Positions 23,138 to 36,660 of a DNA stretch of 64,000 bases are shown in pieces. Below the pieces are notes generated by a model. The model made no database searches and had not been told where the DNA came from. It saw only the letters and a program-made list of their open reading frames with translations. The position numbers were made by a program, and so were the translations under genes. This DNA is from Coriaria nepalensis (Eukaryota > Streptophyta > Magnoliopsida > Cucurbitales > Coriariaceae). Numbering within the stretch: the first letter of the stretch is position 1; each line of letters starts with the position of its first letter. The stretch spans positions 10,485,501 to 10,549,500 of the forward strand of contig CP114489.1 of NCBI GenBank assembly GCA_027186245.1, written 5' to 3'.

Positions 23138-23861
23138 TTCCCATGCTTCTTGTTCTCCCCTCTACTTACTTTGTGAGAATTTTGACTGTGTGTGGCTACT
23201 TTTATTTTTTGTTTACAGTCATATATGCATGCAGTATAGTTGATTGATGAGACGAGCTTAACAATTTATATTAAGATCTTTCGAAGTTTGAATCCCGGCC
23301 GGGATCTGATTAAATATTGCAAATATGGTATCTACATTTTTGTATCACATGCGACTTAGGGTTAATACATCCTGAAAATAAGACAACCACCCCTACTTGA
23401 CAATGAAAGGAAAGGTGGTGTGCCTTAAACGTCAATGATTCTATCCCAACATTCAAAGACACCATCAAAACACCCACCACCTCTTAATTCTTTTCTTTCT
23501 TTATTTATTTATTTACTTATTTTATTACCAACAACGACCTCTTCCCCTTCTAGAAAGTAGAAAGTCAAACATGAAATTATATATACGACCAAATAAATAA
23601 AATCATAAAAAGGCTGGGCTCTGGCGGATGCCCCACATTCAAGCAGCCCACAATTGATCTTATGGGCTTATCGCGGACTTCTCATCGGAGGCCCAACGTA
23701 CAGCCCGTTTTAATCCGCGAGCTTGGATAAGATAAAGATTAGCTTTTGCACATTTCCCAATTTTGGCAAGCACTATAAATATTGCGTCACATGTTTAGCT
23801 TGTACATGTGCATTGTTCTTTTGCTTGTTTCCACCAAGTTCTTTGATTTGGAGCCAAAAAA
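23138..23861. other. Flank upstream of the PMDH relic, with TATA box
   Basis: This is AT-rich and non-coding. A B-box-like GTTTGAATCCC lies near 23290, inside a GATC-rich palindromic patch, and is too weak to call a SINE. CTATAAATATTG at 23773-23784 is a good TATA box about 85 bases before the ATG of the malate dehydrogenase relic, so its promoter may still be intact. Confidence 0.4.
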
Positions 23862-26150
23862 ATGGAGCGCAATTCAGATTTCAATCAACGAATTTCCAGA
23901 ATATCTGCTCATCTTACTCCTGTTAATCTTCAGGTTCGTATCCTCTTTCCTTTATTTAACTTGGTATTATTGGATCAAGAGAGATGGGGATCGAACATTC
24001 TATCGCTGCTTAGTTCTTTACTATAGATTACTCGATTGATGACATTTCTCGGTGAATTTTTTAGCTGTGCGTGAACAACTAGGTTTTAGTTTTCGATTGT
24101 TTATTATGATCATGATTCCGTTGGGAAATGCGTTTGAATTTTGGTAATGGAAAAGATGGAGGAGAGTTCGAACTTGAGGAGAGAGAATTGCCGGGCGAAA
24201 GGAGCAGCACATGGTTTTAAGGTGGCGATATTAGGAGCTCCAGGTGGTATAGGTCAGCCTTTGGCTATGCTGATGAAGATGAACCCTTTGGTTTCTGTTC
24301 TTCATCTTTATGATGTTGTTAAAACTTCTGGTGTTATCGCTGATATCAGTCATATGGATACTGGTGCTGTGGTAAGTTCATCTTCTGTGATTTGAATTTG
24401 AATCTTTCTTGCTATTTTAGAATTCCATAAAATTGATTTGGATCTCAATTCCGGCTGGTGAGTGCATTTTATTAGGTGCGTGGATTTGTGGGACAGCAGC
24501 AGTTGGAGGATGCGCTTACAGGGATGGACCTTGTGATAATTCCGGCTGGGGTTCCTCGAACCTGGAATGATGAGGGATGATCTGTTCAATATCAATGCAG
24601 GAATTGTTAAAACTTTGTCTGAAGGAATTGCTAAGTGCTGTCCAAAATCCATTGTGAACTTTATTAGTAACCTTGTTAACTCCACTGTGTCAATTGGATT
24701 GAAGTGTTTAACAGAGCTGGAACTTTTGATCCCAAATGGGTTTTGGGAGTCACAATGCTTGATGTTGTTAGAGCCAATACTCTTGTGGTGTGCTCTTTTA
24801 ATCTAGCTCTTGGTTTCATTTTATTTTTATCTTCATAGATCGCCTCATTGCTATACTTAGGAGTCCGTTCTAGAGTGAGATGAATTTTTACTAATTAATC
24901 ATGCATGAATTATATTGAGTGCAAATAATTCCCTATGGATGAGATTTTGTGGTTTAATTGTTGAGTTCTATTGGGATTCTGTTTTTGGAACGTTCCCCCC
25001 CCACCCCCCCTTCATTTTATTATCATTTTTAATACTAGATATTCTTATTAATTTTATCTTTTTGATTCATGAGAATGTGGTTTAAACCTGTTTTGTTGTT
25101 CTCTTCTGTCTTCCTTATATCTTATCTACTTTGTCTGTCTCTCTTTTTTTCTTTTCCCCCTCTCCAGGCAGAAGTGTTGGGTCTTGATCCTAGGGATGTT
25201 GACGTGCCAGTTGTCGGGGGTCATGCTGGGGTGACAATTTTACCTCTACTATCGCAGGTTGGGGGCAACTAGTTTTCATTCATTTCTATGTTTGTGCTGA
25301 AATTTACACTCGACCTCACTGCAGCATTCTCCTGGGATTTTGTTGTTACTGATACCTTTTTTCTCAATGCATGTAGGTTAAACCTTCATGCGCTTTCGCG
25401 CAAAGAGAAATTGACTACCTGACAGATCGCATTCAAAATGGTGGAACAGAAGTTGTTGAGGTATATGCTTTCTCTAAGAGAATCCATATCATGCCTTATA
25501 TATAGTGTAACGCATTTGCTTGTTATCCGTTATCAACATTCTGGAAATGGCAGTTAGATTAGTTGTATTCATTTTGATTGCAGGCCAAAGCCGGACTGGT
25601 TCAGCAACACTTTCTATGGTTCGTCTCTTTTTCAATGTCTCCAATTACACTACAATTAAAATCTATAAAGCATATAATTATTACAGAGTCTTATTGTATA
25701 TAACTTTCAGGCATATGCTGCTGTTAAGTTTGCAGATTCATGCCTCAAGGGCTTGAGAGGAGATGCCGGTGTTATCCAATGTGCATATGTGGCTTCTGAG
25801 GTATTATATCTGAATCTGATCTAAAACCTTTCCGACCTCATGGGTACAACATAGCTTATGAATTTATTTTTCTTGCAGGTAACCGAACTTCCTTTCTTTG
25901 CATCCAAGGTACGGCTCGGCCGTAATGGGGTCAAGAAATATATCATCCTCTTTGCCCATTAAATGAATATGGAAGGTCTGTAAATACCCGAGGCTTAAAA
26001 AACCTTATTTCAAATGGGTTAATCAGACTGTATAGAACTTGAAAACTGAAACTGAGTTGATTATTTATATATTTCTTCCAACAGGATTGGCCTGTAGAAG
26101 GCTAAGAAAGAGCTGGCAGCAAGTATCCAGAAGCTCTGCTTAATATTTTG
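23862..26150 (+). pseudogene. Peroxisomal (glyoxysomal) NAD-malate dehydrogenase pseudogene with introns
   Basis: PMDH interconverts malate and oxaloacetate with NAD in peroxisomes. Exon 1 (23862-23933) still encodes the PTS2 import signal, RISRISAHL. Other exons are about 24156-24371 ([29 protein letters not shown]), 24476-24787, 25168-25257 ([20 protein letters not shown]), 25377-25460 ([13 protein letters not shown]), 25584-25618, 25711-25800 ([10 protein letters not shown]), 25879-25975 (TELPFFASKVRLGRNGV) and 26085 onward (KKELAASIQK). Intron borders remain mostly GT-AG. Coding breaks: two bases lost in the GVPRKPGM region near 24560, one lost near 24698, one lost in exon 6 near 25595, further damage near 25940, and a stop (CTGTAG) near 26093. 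Retained introns mean a duplicated gene that decayed, not a retrocopy. Confidence 0.9.
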
Positions 26151-29100
26151 GGCTCGAGTAAATGAAAAAGGCCTGCATGGGAAAGCAAGTGGACTTTACT
26201 AGACCCTAGTTCCATTGCCGAATGCATACGCATAGCAACAAGATATGGGCCATGGTGATTAGCAATTGAGAGCTGGGTCTCACTTTTTTATTACATGATT
26301 AAAACCCCAAAACGCGGTTTGGTAATGATGAAGAACTCGTGAAAAATATTACATGATCAAAGCGAACTTTCTAGTTTCCCCTCGTTTCAATTTCTTGGTT
26401 AACCTATAATTAAAAACGAACTTCTTCTTCTTCTTGTTTTAATTTTTTAATTTTTTCTAGAAGTATTTAGATTTTGTTGAAAATATTCTGATTAATAATA
26501 TCTAACTAGTCATCTGTTCAGGAGATTAGATATTTATTAAACTAATTCCGAATAGAGTTTAGACAAAACCGGCCTAAGGAGCCATCTATGACTCTAATCC
26601 TTTTTTGATATTTTTACTGTTACCGTCTAATTGTAACCACACATTCTTACTGTTAATGATTGCAACTAATTGATTTTGAGATTTGATTGATAACTATTTA
26701 AGTTAAGCAGTGGTGCGAGTGGACTTAGGTAAAAAGGTTGCTTTAATTTTGTTTTTTGTAGCCCATGTCTGTAACAAATCATGTACAAAGACTTGACCTT
26801 ACTTTTGTTGTTTATGTAACGCAATATGTCAATTATTTCTACTTTACTACATCAATCAGTACTGCAAGAAAGGTCCAATTTAGGGAATAGTACTGTCATT
26901 ACCTTTACAGCTAACCTATTCTTTTTTCTGTGTCGGTTTGAGTTTTGAAAGGAGGGAGACATGTTTTTATACCTACATAAACGATAATTAAAGTTATATA
27001 TTAATTTTTTAAATTTTTTTTTAGAATTAAGAACTGACAAAACTTGTTGTGGCTACTTTGATTCATATAGTCTATATATATATATATATATCAATCAGGC
27101 ACATTTTTCTAACATTAATTAGGTTTCTGTTAAATCTGATTTGAAATAAGAGAACTTTATGAACTTTGTTTCCTTAGGTAATAACCGATGTGGGGTTGAT
27201 GTATCGAATTCTCTATATATCTTGGGATTGGTTTGTTTTTAATAATAATGTCTAATTCAACATTCACATCACGGTAGTGCATTACAGAAGGATAAAGACA
27301 ACCTACTTTCGCATTGAAATTGTTTTAAGGTTGAAAAAAATGGGATTGAAATTTCGATTATAATTCTTCTATGGAAATTTATTTTGGATTTATCTTGTTA
27401 CTTGTTGGTCTTTCTCTTTTCTTCAAAACCTTCCATTTTCAAACATAGGTTTCCTTTAAATGGGTCCCTTGCTTTGTTACTAGACAAGACATTAACCCAA
27501 AAATTTAAAAAAATAAAATAAAAAATAAAATAAAATAAAATAAAAGATTGATTAATAATGGGAGTTGTTATTAAGGTAGCATCCAAAGACGACTTATTAT
27601 TACAAGAAAACAGGATTAAAAATATTCATATGATTAAACAGGGTAGTAACAAAATTTGAAATGACATTTGTCTCATCATTATAGGTAATACATTTAGTAC
27701 TTATTTTATCTTCTTTATTTATTAGTACGTAAATTTCGATTATTTTTATAAATTTAATAATTAAAATAATAATCATGTTAAAATCACTTATATTAATATA
27801 AAAGTTTATATAACTAATACGTAAATTAATAATTTTTTTTTTACGCAATATGTTAAAATCATATTTTTTTATCGAGCTTCTAGAATAAGATTTTTTACCG
27901 AGTTTAATTTCTCTCTATATAAATCGAACTATCTTTCTAGACCGAGTTCTTCATTTTCCTTCCCAGAGAATTTTTTTTTTCCTTTCTAGACCAAACCGAT
28001 ATATGATATAATATACTTCCCAGACAAAAATCACATGTATGTCTGGACTGCGATCTAAATTCGACGTCTCAAATGCCTTTCGACCCATTGGGAACTCAAT
28101 AACTCAATCTAAGAAAGACTAACATGTTTGGAACTTGAGAACTCGATCCAAATCGGGAACTCGGTCAAACAGAGAACGTGATCTAATTTCATATTTCAAA
28201 TTTCAAATCGAATACCAGTCTCTTGATCATATTCATATTTCAGATATTTAAATCCAAGATCGGTTTCTATATTTCAGATTTAGATCGGGTGTGAATAATC
28301 ATCGTTATTCATCAAAATTTAGAGAAAGAGAGAGGGGGAATCGCAACTTATAAGAAAATTGGAGAGATAAATAATGAAATACGGTTCATAAATTAGTCAT
28401 AGATGTCCATTATGTTCCTGTGATTCCTAGATGTCATTCAAAATTTGTTTTGTCATCTTTTAGATCACTCTTTCTTTCTCTATCACTCTAATTAAGTTTA
28501 CTAATTTTCTTATCTCCAACTTGCTTAGTGAAGAAAATTAGAGACAGCAACAATGGTCGTTAACTTTGGCCTAATTGCCTAAACGTTTTCAAGATCAAAT
28601 CGTGAAAAAATTTAAGCCTAAGTTTATATGGTAATGGTAGTCTACTTGCTTGTATTTCATTTATAAAATTAAAAAAAAAAAAAAACATGTTTCAAAATAT
28701 ATTAATAAAAGTATGTAACAAACATGTTTAATTCACTTTACTGTGATTCCAATTCTAAAAATTATCAAATTAATTAAGATATTAAGTAAAATTTATCTCA
28801 AAATTTCAAATTTCATACTACATTGCATATAATATTTTTAGGACTAACCATAAACTAATCTTAAAAGAAATAATGATCAGAATATTAATAAGACCTAATG
28901 TTGTGTTTTATAGCTAAATTCAATACCTCCAAATGGCAATGATGGGTTAATGAAAATAAGGTAATGTATAAGTTCTTGCTTTGTCTTGTCACTTCAATAA
29001 TAGTTCCCTATGTCTATCTTATCTTTCAAATGCCACTCACCTTAATCTAAAGTTACTTCCATTTTACTATTTGTGATAAACTAGATATGGGAGACATATC

Positions 29101-29199
29101 TAGCGATATGAAGAATATATATATATATATGTTTTTTTTTTAAATTTACATAATAATTTATAAGAAAATTATAATCAAATAATATTTACATGTTTTATT

Positions 29200-29233
<34 letters not shown>

Positions 29234-31037
29234 TTCATCAAATATTAAGAAATCCTTTAACAACATTCACATTTGGTTAGTTTTTAAATTATTCAAATTT
29301 AACTTAAGTTTAACTATGATATTTTAATTTTTTAGATAATTTTATATCCATTTCTCTATTATATTCTCTAAATTAATTAAATATTATTATTAATATCATT
29401 TATTTATATTAAAATTGGTGAGACAATTTATTTACACTAAAAGATAAGAAAGAAAATAATATTAAAATAAATTAAACTTTATTACAATGATTTAAAAAAA
29501 AGTAAATTAAATCTCAAAATTAAATATAACTAATTTAACGTGAGATTTTATTTATTTTTATATAAAATATATTTACATTCTTTAAAAATATAACTATGGA
29601 TAAATAGTTAAATAGAGAATTAGTTATAAAATTATCTAAAAATTTATTAATTAAAAAAATAATATATTAATTAAAATTAAGATAAATTTAAAAAATTTAT
29701 GAAAAGTTAGATATAAATATTTTAAAGAATCACTAATAAAAATAAAAATAATAAGTAACCGTAAATTATTATTTTTTTGCTAAATTTGTATATTATACTA
29801 TTTAAAATATATTTAATATATTAGTATGAAATGCACACCATTTTTAAGACAAAATCAAACCATAATCGTCACTTTCTTCAAATCACATGATTAGTTTCAT
29901 AGTTCAATTTTCAGACAAACTTTTGGACAAGAAAAACAAAAAGTACAACATCAAAGATTCCATCCTATACGTCCAACCAAAATTTCAAAGCACAAAGGAC
30001 TGACTGACTGACTACGTTAGATCAAATCAAATCCCTTGATTCCTCCTTGCCTCTTTCATTTCACAAATTCACATATTCCTCGATACAAATAAATACATCG
30101 CCTTTTTTTTTTTCCCCTAATTGATGGGACGTGCCACGTCACTGAACTGACTGGCCCCACCACATTCCCGAACATGGACATATCTTATCGGCTTCTGTCT
30201 ACCAAAATCAGATTTGCTGACGTGGAATTTCCACTCACTGCGAACTTGACACCTCAGTTGAAAAATAATCTTACGACGCAAGTAAATAACGACGAACGAA
30301 CACATCTAAACCCGACCTGCCGTTTTGTCCCACTCATAGCCACTTGCAGAAAATAATGAAAATTCCCATTAAAAATAAATAAAAACCCACTTTTAGTTTG
30401 TTCTGGCAGGGGCATAACTGACATTCCACAACGCAATATTATTGAGTTCCAGTTCAACTAACTGAATTCTTGAAAGAACCGTTTCACCAACTCTTATACC
30501 CCCAAAAAATAAAAAATAAAAAATAAAAAAAAAGTAAAAACAAAAAGGCAGCCCATAAAAGGAACACTACTTTGGAATTCTAATCAATGCATAATAGATC
30601 AGTCGTGGAAGAAAAGAGCAGTAAAGACTTTGTCAGAAACTCAGTTCAAAGAGAGAAAACAATCGCACAAGTTGCACTCATTTGATTCAGTGATTAACTT
30701 CACAGAAATCACAGAGCTTGTATTTTCTTTTTCTGCAGATCAGATTTGTACTTAAACTCAAATAATGAGCTTCTCTGCTAAGTAAATAGATAAATAGATA
30801 AGAGAGTCGTTAGTGAAATGGGGATAGCAAAAATTCAAAAATGAAAATTTAAGTAGATTAAATTAAAAAAAAGAAAAAAAACCCCAATTCAATCAACCCT
30901 CCTACTGTACAAAAAGAGAAGAAGAAGAGAGACTTTCTAACCATATTAAAGCAAAGCCATTTTCCCAAACCCCATAAAACAAAATATAAAAGGCCTAAAA
31001 TGGTTCATAAAGCCGATAACAAGCTAATATCAGTACT
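26151..31037. other. Long AT-rich intergenic stretch
   Basis: No gene or RNA gene is supported. It contains TA runs at 27076-27091, 29117-29130 and 29203-29231, an AAAAT-type repeat at 27505-27545, and a very AT-rich tract at 29130-29830. Positions 30120-30460 are GC-richer with two overlapping opposite frames of about 60 residues and no family signal. Positions 30590-31037 are the likely 3' untranslated region and downstream DNA of the BAM1-like gene. Confidence 0.5.
29203..29231. repeat. (AT)n microsatellite
   Basis: About 14 AT dinucleotides in a row inside a very AT-rich intergenic region. A shorter tract lies at 29117-29130. Confidence 0.9.
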
Positions 31038-34000
31038 TCAAATACTAAGCAGATCAGTAGACGGAGACTGTGGCTGAGATTCTAAAGCGGTGGTTGTGGC
31101 TGTAGCGGAAGGTGGCGGCAGAGAGGCATCGGTTGCTGCAGAAAGTTGATACATCACTTTCGAGCTTGCGGGCGGTTTTGGCATTTCAGTCAAAATTTGG
31201 ATGACTTCCCGCATTGTGGGCCGCTCTACGGCTTGTTCTTCAACGCAGAGCAGAGCAACATAGAACACATGCATTACTTCATTAAGTGGGACAGAGGAGA
31301 GTCTCGGATCGATTACTTTCAAGACACCTTCCTTGTTTGAGTCCGTCATTTTTCGGACCCACTGAACTATGTCCACTCCGTCCCCAAATTCTCCGACTGG
31401 TTTTCGGCCCGTTACTAGCTCTAACAAAACTACTCCAAAACTGTATACATCACTCTTCTCATCCACCTTCAAAGTATAAGCATACTCTGCAAAAGTAAAT
31501 CATTTAAATAAGAGATCCGAATCAAAATCAAAATCTCTATAGTAATTAACAAATCGGAGGATTAATTAATAGACACCATTTGACATAAGTGCACATTAAG
31601 TCAATCTACTTTACTACCTACTACTAATTTAAGGTTGCATTTAGTTGAACCAATAGAAACTTTAATACCTAAGCAGTTAAAAAAAAAATAGTAAACCGCA
31701 ATCACAGAATTCGGATTTCAAATGCTCAAACTTAAACATGATATAACCGGAATCACATTAAGTCAACCAACATGATCATAGACAGTGTTACTCTAGACTG
31801 AATTTAATTCTTTTTACCTGGGGCGATATAACCATAAGAACCGGCAATAGCAGACATGCATTCCGAAGTGCCGGAATCTTGAAGAAATTTAGCCAGCCCG
31901 AAATCAGCAACATGGGCCTCAAAATTTGAGTCCAACAAAATATTGTTCGATTTAACGTCTCTGTGAACAATCAAAGGCGAGCAATCATGATGAAGATAAC
32001 AAAGACCCTTAGCAGCCTCGATAGCAATCTTATACCTAGTGTCCCAAAGCAAATGCCCTCCTTTCTTCCCATGAAGAACCTCACCCAAGCTCCCATTAGG
32101 CATGTACTCATAAACTAAAAGATTTGTCTCATGATTCGAACAAAACCCGAGCAATCTAACAATATGTCTATGCCTAATCCTCCCTAGGGTTTGAATCTCT
32201 GCATTGAATCCATGGTCATGAGATGATCCCCTGCTCATAGCAGGCAACCTTTTAACAGCAACATTGTCTCCGTTTGGCATTACCCCTTTATAAACAATCC
32301 CAGCCCCACCTTTGCCTATAATGTTATCTTCTTTCAAGCAATCTAACACATCATCGGCTGTAAAATCTAGCCGTTGAAAGGCCGTTAATTTCCAAGCTCG
32401 AGCTTCACTTGCTCGTTTTAAAGACCGGGCTTTTATAATTGCCGCTACAGCAAATGCAATGGAGCATACTAATAGTACTGTGACTAGAAGGAGCTTTAAA
32501 GAAGCTGAAAGAGGGCCTTTAACATGGGCTTGATGTGTACTATTTGCAACCCCATTTTTACACAGGCCTAAATACGGGCCACAAAGATTCGGGTTTCCGA
32601 GAAATGACGTGTAGTTGAAGTAACTGAATTGACCCGCTCCGGAGACTAAACCGGAAAGATTATTGTAAGAAAAATCTACAGAGGTTAAGCTTTGCATTGA
32701 TGATATAGAACTAGGAATGGTTCCAACTAAATGGTTTCTCGAAAGATTTAGATAGTTTAATATTCTCATGGTGGTTATCTCATTTGGAATCTCCCCTACT
32801 AGCTCGTTCCGACTAAGATCAACAAAAGTTAAGAGCTTACATTGGCTTAATTCCGAGGTGATTTGGCCGGAAAATTTATTATGGCTAAAGTCAATCTTGG
32901 AGAGTTGTTGTAGTAGGCCGATTTCAGGTGGAATTTGACCCGAGAACTTGTTTCCGTCTACTAGAAGCTTCTGGACCCCAGAAAAGTTTCCGATTGAAGC
33001 TGGTAATGGCCCGGAAAGGCGGTTGTTGGACAAACTGATCTGCCCGAGATTGACCGAGATTGAGTCAGTAACTGGAAACTGCCCAGCTAAGTAGTTGTCT
33101 TGCAATTCGACTTGAGTAAGTTTCGGTAAACCGAAAAGACCTTTCGGAATGGACCCATTGAGGAAGTTTTCTCCCATTCTGATTCGGCTCAAGGACTTGC
33201 ATTTTCCTAGCGAATCCGGGATCGGACCGAACAGGAAGTTTCCAAGAGTGATTAGGGTTTGGAGGTGGTTGCCTGAGCACATGTCGGGTGGGAGGGTTCC
33301 GGTCAGTTTGTTAGAAGAAAGGTCTAGAATCTGGAGCTTTCCGTTTTTGCCTAGGTTTTGAGGTATAGAGCCGGTGAAGTTGTTTTCCCACAGCTGGAGA
33401 ACCTCTAAAGCCGGCAATTCTCCGATGAAGTCAGGAATAGCGCCGTGAAGCTTATTCCTGAAGAGGTTCAGTAGAGTTAAGTTGTTGAGGTCGGAAAAGG
33501 ACGTCGGAATCTCGCCGGTGAACATGTTGTTCGATAAATCCATGGATTTCAAGCTCTTTAAGCTTCCGAGCTCGGAAGTTAGAGGTCCCGATAAAGCATT
33601 GACTTGAAGAAACAGAGTATCGAGTTTCTGCAGATTTCCGATCTCCGCCGGAATTTCTCCGGTTAAACCGCAGTTCGCTGCGTCGAGCCTGACAAGCTCC
33701 GACAAGTTTCCGATCTCGCGAGGAATGCCTCCTACGTAGTTGTTGAAGTATCCAACGTAGAGTTCCCGGAGTTTTGTTAAGTATCCAATCGCCGGCGGGA
33801 TTTGACCTTCGAGCGCGTTGCCGGAAACTGCTAAATACTCGAGAAACTGCCATTTTCCATACTCCGGCGGGATCTGGCCGGAGAAGAAGTTCCCGCCAAG
33901 ATGTAAATGTAGGAGGTTCGGCATTTGAGTGACGACAAGGGGTAAGAAACCGGACATGTTGTTGTTGTATAAATCCAGGACTTGAAGATTTTTGAGCCGC

Positions 34001-34413
34001 CATAGCTCGGCCGGGAAAGTGCCGTTGAAGACATTGTTGGACAGGTTGAGGTACCGGAGCGTCAAGACGAAGGAGATCTCCGGAGGGATTGGGCCGGAGA
34101 ACTGGTTGGCAGCGAGGGAGAGATTCGTGAGGAAACGGAGGTGAGCTATGTCAGGAGAGAGAGAGCCGGAGAGAGTCAGACCGGAGAGGTCGATGCCGGT
34201 CACGTGCTGGCGATAGTCGCACGTGATGCCAGCCCATGTGCAATGGCTGGTGGACGCGTTCCACGAGGCGAGTGATGATTGGGGGTCGTCGGTGATGGAA
34301 GTTCTGAGTGAGAGAAGAGCTCTGTATTCTGGAACGGCAGCGGAGGAGGAACAGAAGACGTGGAGGTGCAGGAGGAGGAGGAGGAGGAGAGGAGGAAAGA
34401 GGAGGTGGCGCAT
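31038..34413 (-). CDS. BAM1: BAM1/CLAVATA1-class LRR receptor-like kinase, intact, two exons
   Basis: Plasma-membrane receptor kinase of the CLV1/BAM clade, which perceives CLE peptides and controls meristem and vascular cell fate. Exons 34413-31818 and 31486-31038 join inside the Glu codon of the kinase APE motif with GT-AG borders, giving 3045 nt and 1014 residues; BAM1 is about 1000. Features: signal peptide (residues 1-26, Leu-rich), N-terminal cap with CTWAGITC, about 21 LRRs (about 70-610), and [12 protein letters not shown] ending the ectodomain. The membrane helix is about 639-660 ([20 protein letters not shown]). The kinase has GKGGAG (700-705), Lys721, Glu739, HRD (817-819) and DFG (837-839). 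Unlike the HSL2-like relic at 16.4 kb, all catalytic residues are intact. The tail [20 protein letters not shown] and the final STDLLSI resemble BAM1/BAM2 more than BAM3. The leader upstream of the ATG is CT-rich. Confidence 0.95.
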
Positions 34414-35365
34414 TTTCTCTGATGAGAGTGAGAGAGGAGAGGGAGGAGGAAGAAGGAGGTGAGAAGTAAAGTGACAGAGACAAGAATTCAGTCTGAATAA
34501 GTAAGTAATTTTATCCTCTAATTTTCTTTTTATTTATTTAATTATTTATTATATATTTTTATCTTGAAGCTAAATGAAAATTGGAGTTTGAACACTTATT
34601 GTTCCTTAACAGATTATCAATCAAAAGACATGAAATTTGTTGTCTACTTATTTCAATATTTAATAATGTCTTTTTTTTTTTTGACCCAATTATTGTTGTG
34701 TTTGGTTAGAGTATCTGAACCAACCAATATTTATTTATTTATTTATTTATTTTAATATCTTGTACCTCGAAATTAGAATTAAAATTGGAATTGGAATTGA
34801 AATTGGGTAGGTCAAGAATTTTTAAATTTAAATTTATTTAATGAAATATTTTTAATTTTATCATTTTTCATAGCTACCACTCACCGGTACTTCACCCGAC
34901 TTTATTTGCTTTAAGACCAAAAACAAAGAATAAACATCTTTATGATTCTAATGGGTAATATGGGGCCTAACATGAGGGAAAATTGACATCCTCTTTTCAT
35001 GAATAATTGCAAATTTAGTTAGGATGAATGCACATCATCACATTTTAATATCAAATGTCGGTCCGAATTATTAGGTCTATCTATAATCTAAGAGAGGGAT
35101 ATATTCTTAGACAGAACTTCTCTTAAAGAAATCAACTTAATTTGATCCCAATTTATTTATATTCAAGTTGGGAAAATTTATCATCAAAATATTGGGAAAA
35201 TTAATATGATCTTAAAGTTGGGATTGAAATCAAACCGATTTAATTTTCGGTAAAATGAAATTAGAAATGCGAGTGATGCGGACATATCGAAAAGTTAAAA
35301 TTATTTTTCACACTATAAAATAAAATAAATATATCTAAAAAAATTATATCTAATTTCTAGGTAGG
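34414..35365. other. BAM1 upstream region
   Basis: Positions 34414-34500 are the CT-rich leader (minus strand). Beyond that is AT-rich DNA with a TTTA repeat at 34727-34751. There is no obvious TATA box and no gene. Confidence 0.4.
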
Positions 35366-36660
35366 TGAAATGATTAAAATTAATCAAGATCCGACTTGAG
35401 GACTGAACTAACATTAACAAAGTAAAATGGTAATGAATGAAAAAATAATTAAAAGTTGAAGGATGAAAATAAGTACAGAACACTTTAATGAAATGAAATA
35501 ATTAAAATTAAAGATTTAATCTATGGTAGGAAATTAACTTTAAATTAACTATGTTTTTATGAAAGTGATAAATGAGAAGTTACATAAACAAAGAAGAGAC
35601 GACTGTGACCAGTCTATTACCTATAGATTGAGACTCACTCAAGTAAGAATCCGGTGCTCTAATTACAAATTTCAAAGAATAAATCTAAAGAAGGACATAA
35701 TTCCCGGAGGAACAAAAAAATGATAAGTGTAGTGTCGGAGTTGAGAATATAATTTCGCTGGAGCGTAGAGAGAATGTATGAGTATTGCTCAGTTTTTTTA
35801 TGATTGCTGATGACGATTTTTTCCTTCACCAAAACTTTCTATTTATAGGCAAATGAGTTAATTATATGATTGTAAATAAAATAAAGTCAACCTTCCACTC
35901 ACTCATTTCCTATGCCACTTTCGTACTTTGTGGGCTTTAACCCTTTTTTTTGGTGGATGGTTATTTGACTAAGTTTCTTGTCGACACTAGTTGAAATAAT
36001 GTCTAGATTTATTAAAGCTACTTTCCCTCATTTTCCTCCATTTTCGGCCGGACTTCAAAGTAGTTGGGAACGTGTCGATTTTCAATCGCTTTTTGGGAAA
36101 AAAGTGGTTTGGGCAAGATATTTCTGTTAAGAGAGATTTCGATCGAAATTCTTCTTTGATTCTCATATTTCGGTTAACCTCTTAAATTGGCCTAAAAATG
36201 GTCTGAAAATATGAGTTTTGGCCACCTCTTAGGGAAAATTAACTCTCTCTTTGACTCTTTATATGCTTGGCCAAATTTCTCACTTTTATTTGGTCGAAAT
36301 TGTCACTTTTTAAGGCTATTTCGATCGAACTTGAGGGTGGGGAAGAGTTGGTTTGTTTTTTTTTCAGAATGATCGAGATTAATCCTAAAGTGATCCATGT
36401 GCTAGCAATTTATGATTGGTTTTCATACTACCTCACCAATCCTTGTGACTTTTTATTATTTTGAGGATGCTCTCATACTTAACTGAATTAAGTCATTTAA
36501 GCTTTATTCGATTTATCAGAATTAAGTGTTAACCGATTAAAACTAATGTTTGATCGATCACGTTAAATATTTGTTATTAATTAGTCGGCTTAATTATTAC
36601 TAACTGATTTGCATTTAATTTGAATTGAGGATTCAATCACCTTTCGTCATGTGTCTAGAA
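35366..36660. repeat. Direct repeat copy 1, LTR-like (about 1.3 kb)
   Basis: This matches 38259-39600 over its whole length with many substitutions and small gaps. Shared landmarks in the same order include AAATGAGAAGTTA, GAGTATTGCTC, TTTTTTTATGAT, TTTCAAAGTAGTTG, TTGAGGATGCTCTCATA / TTGAGAATGCTCTCATA and CCATGTG. Two such copies around a 1.6 kb core look like LTRs. Confidence 0.7.
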
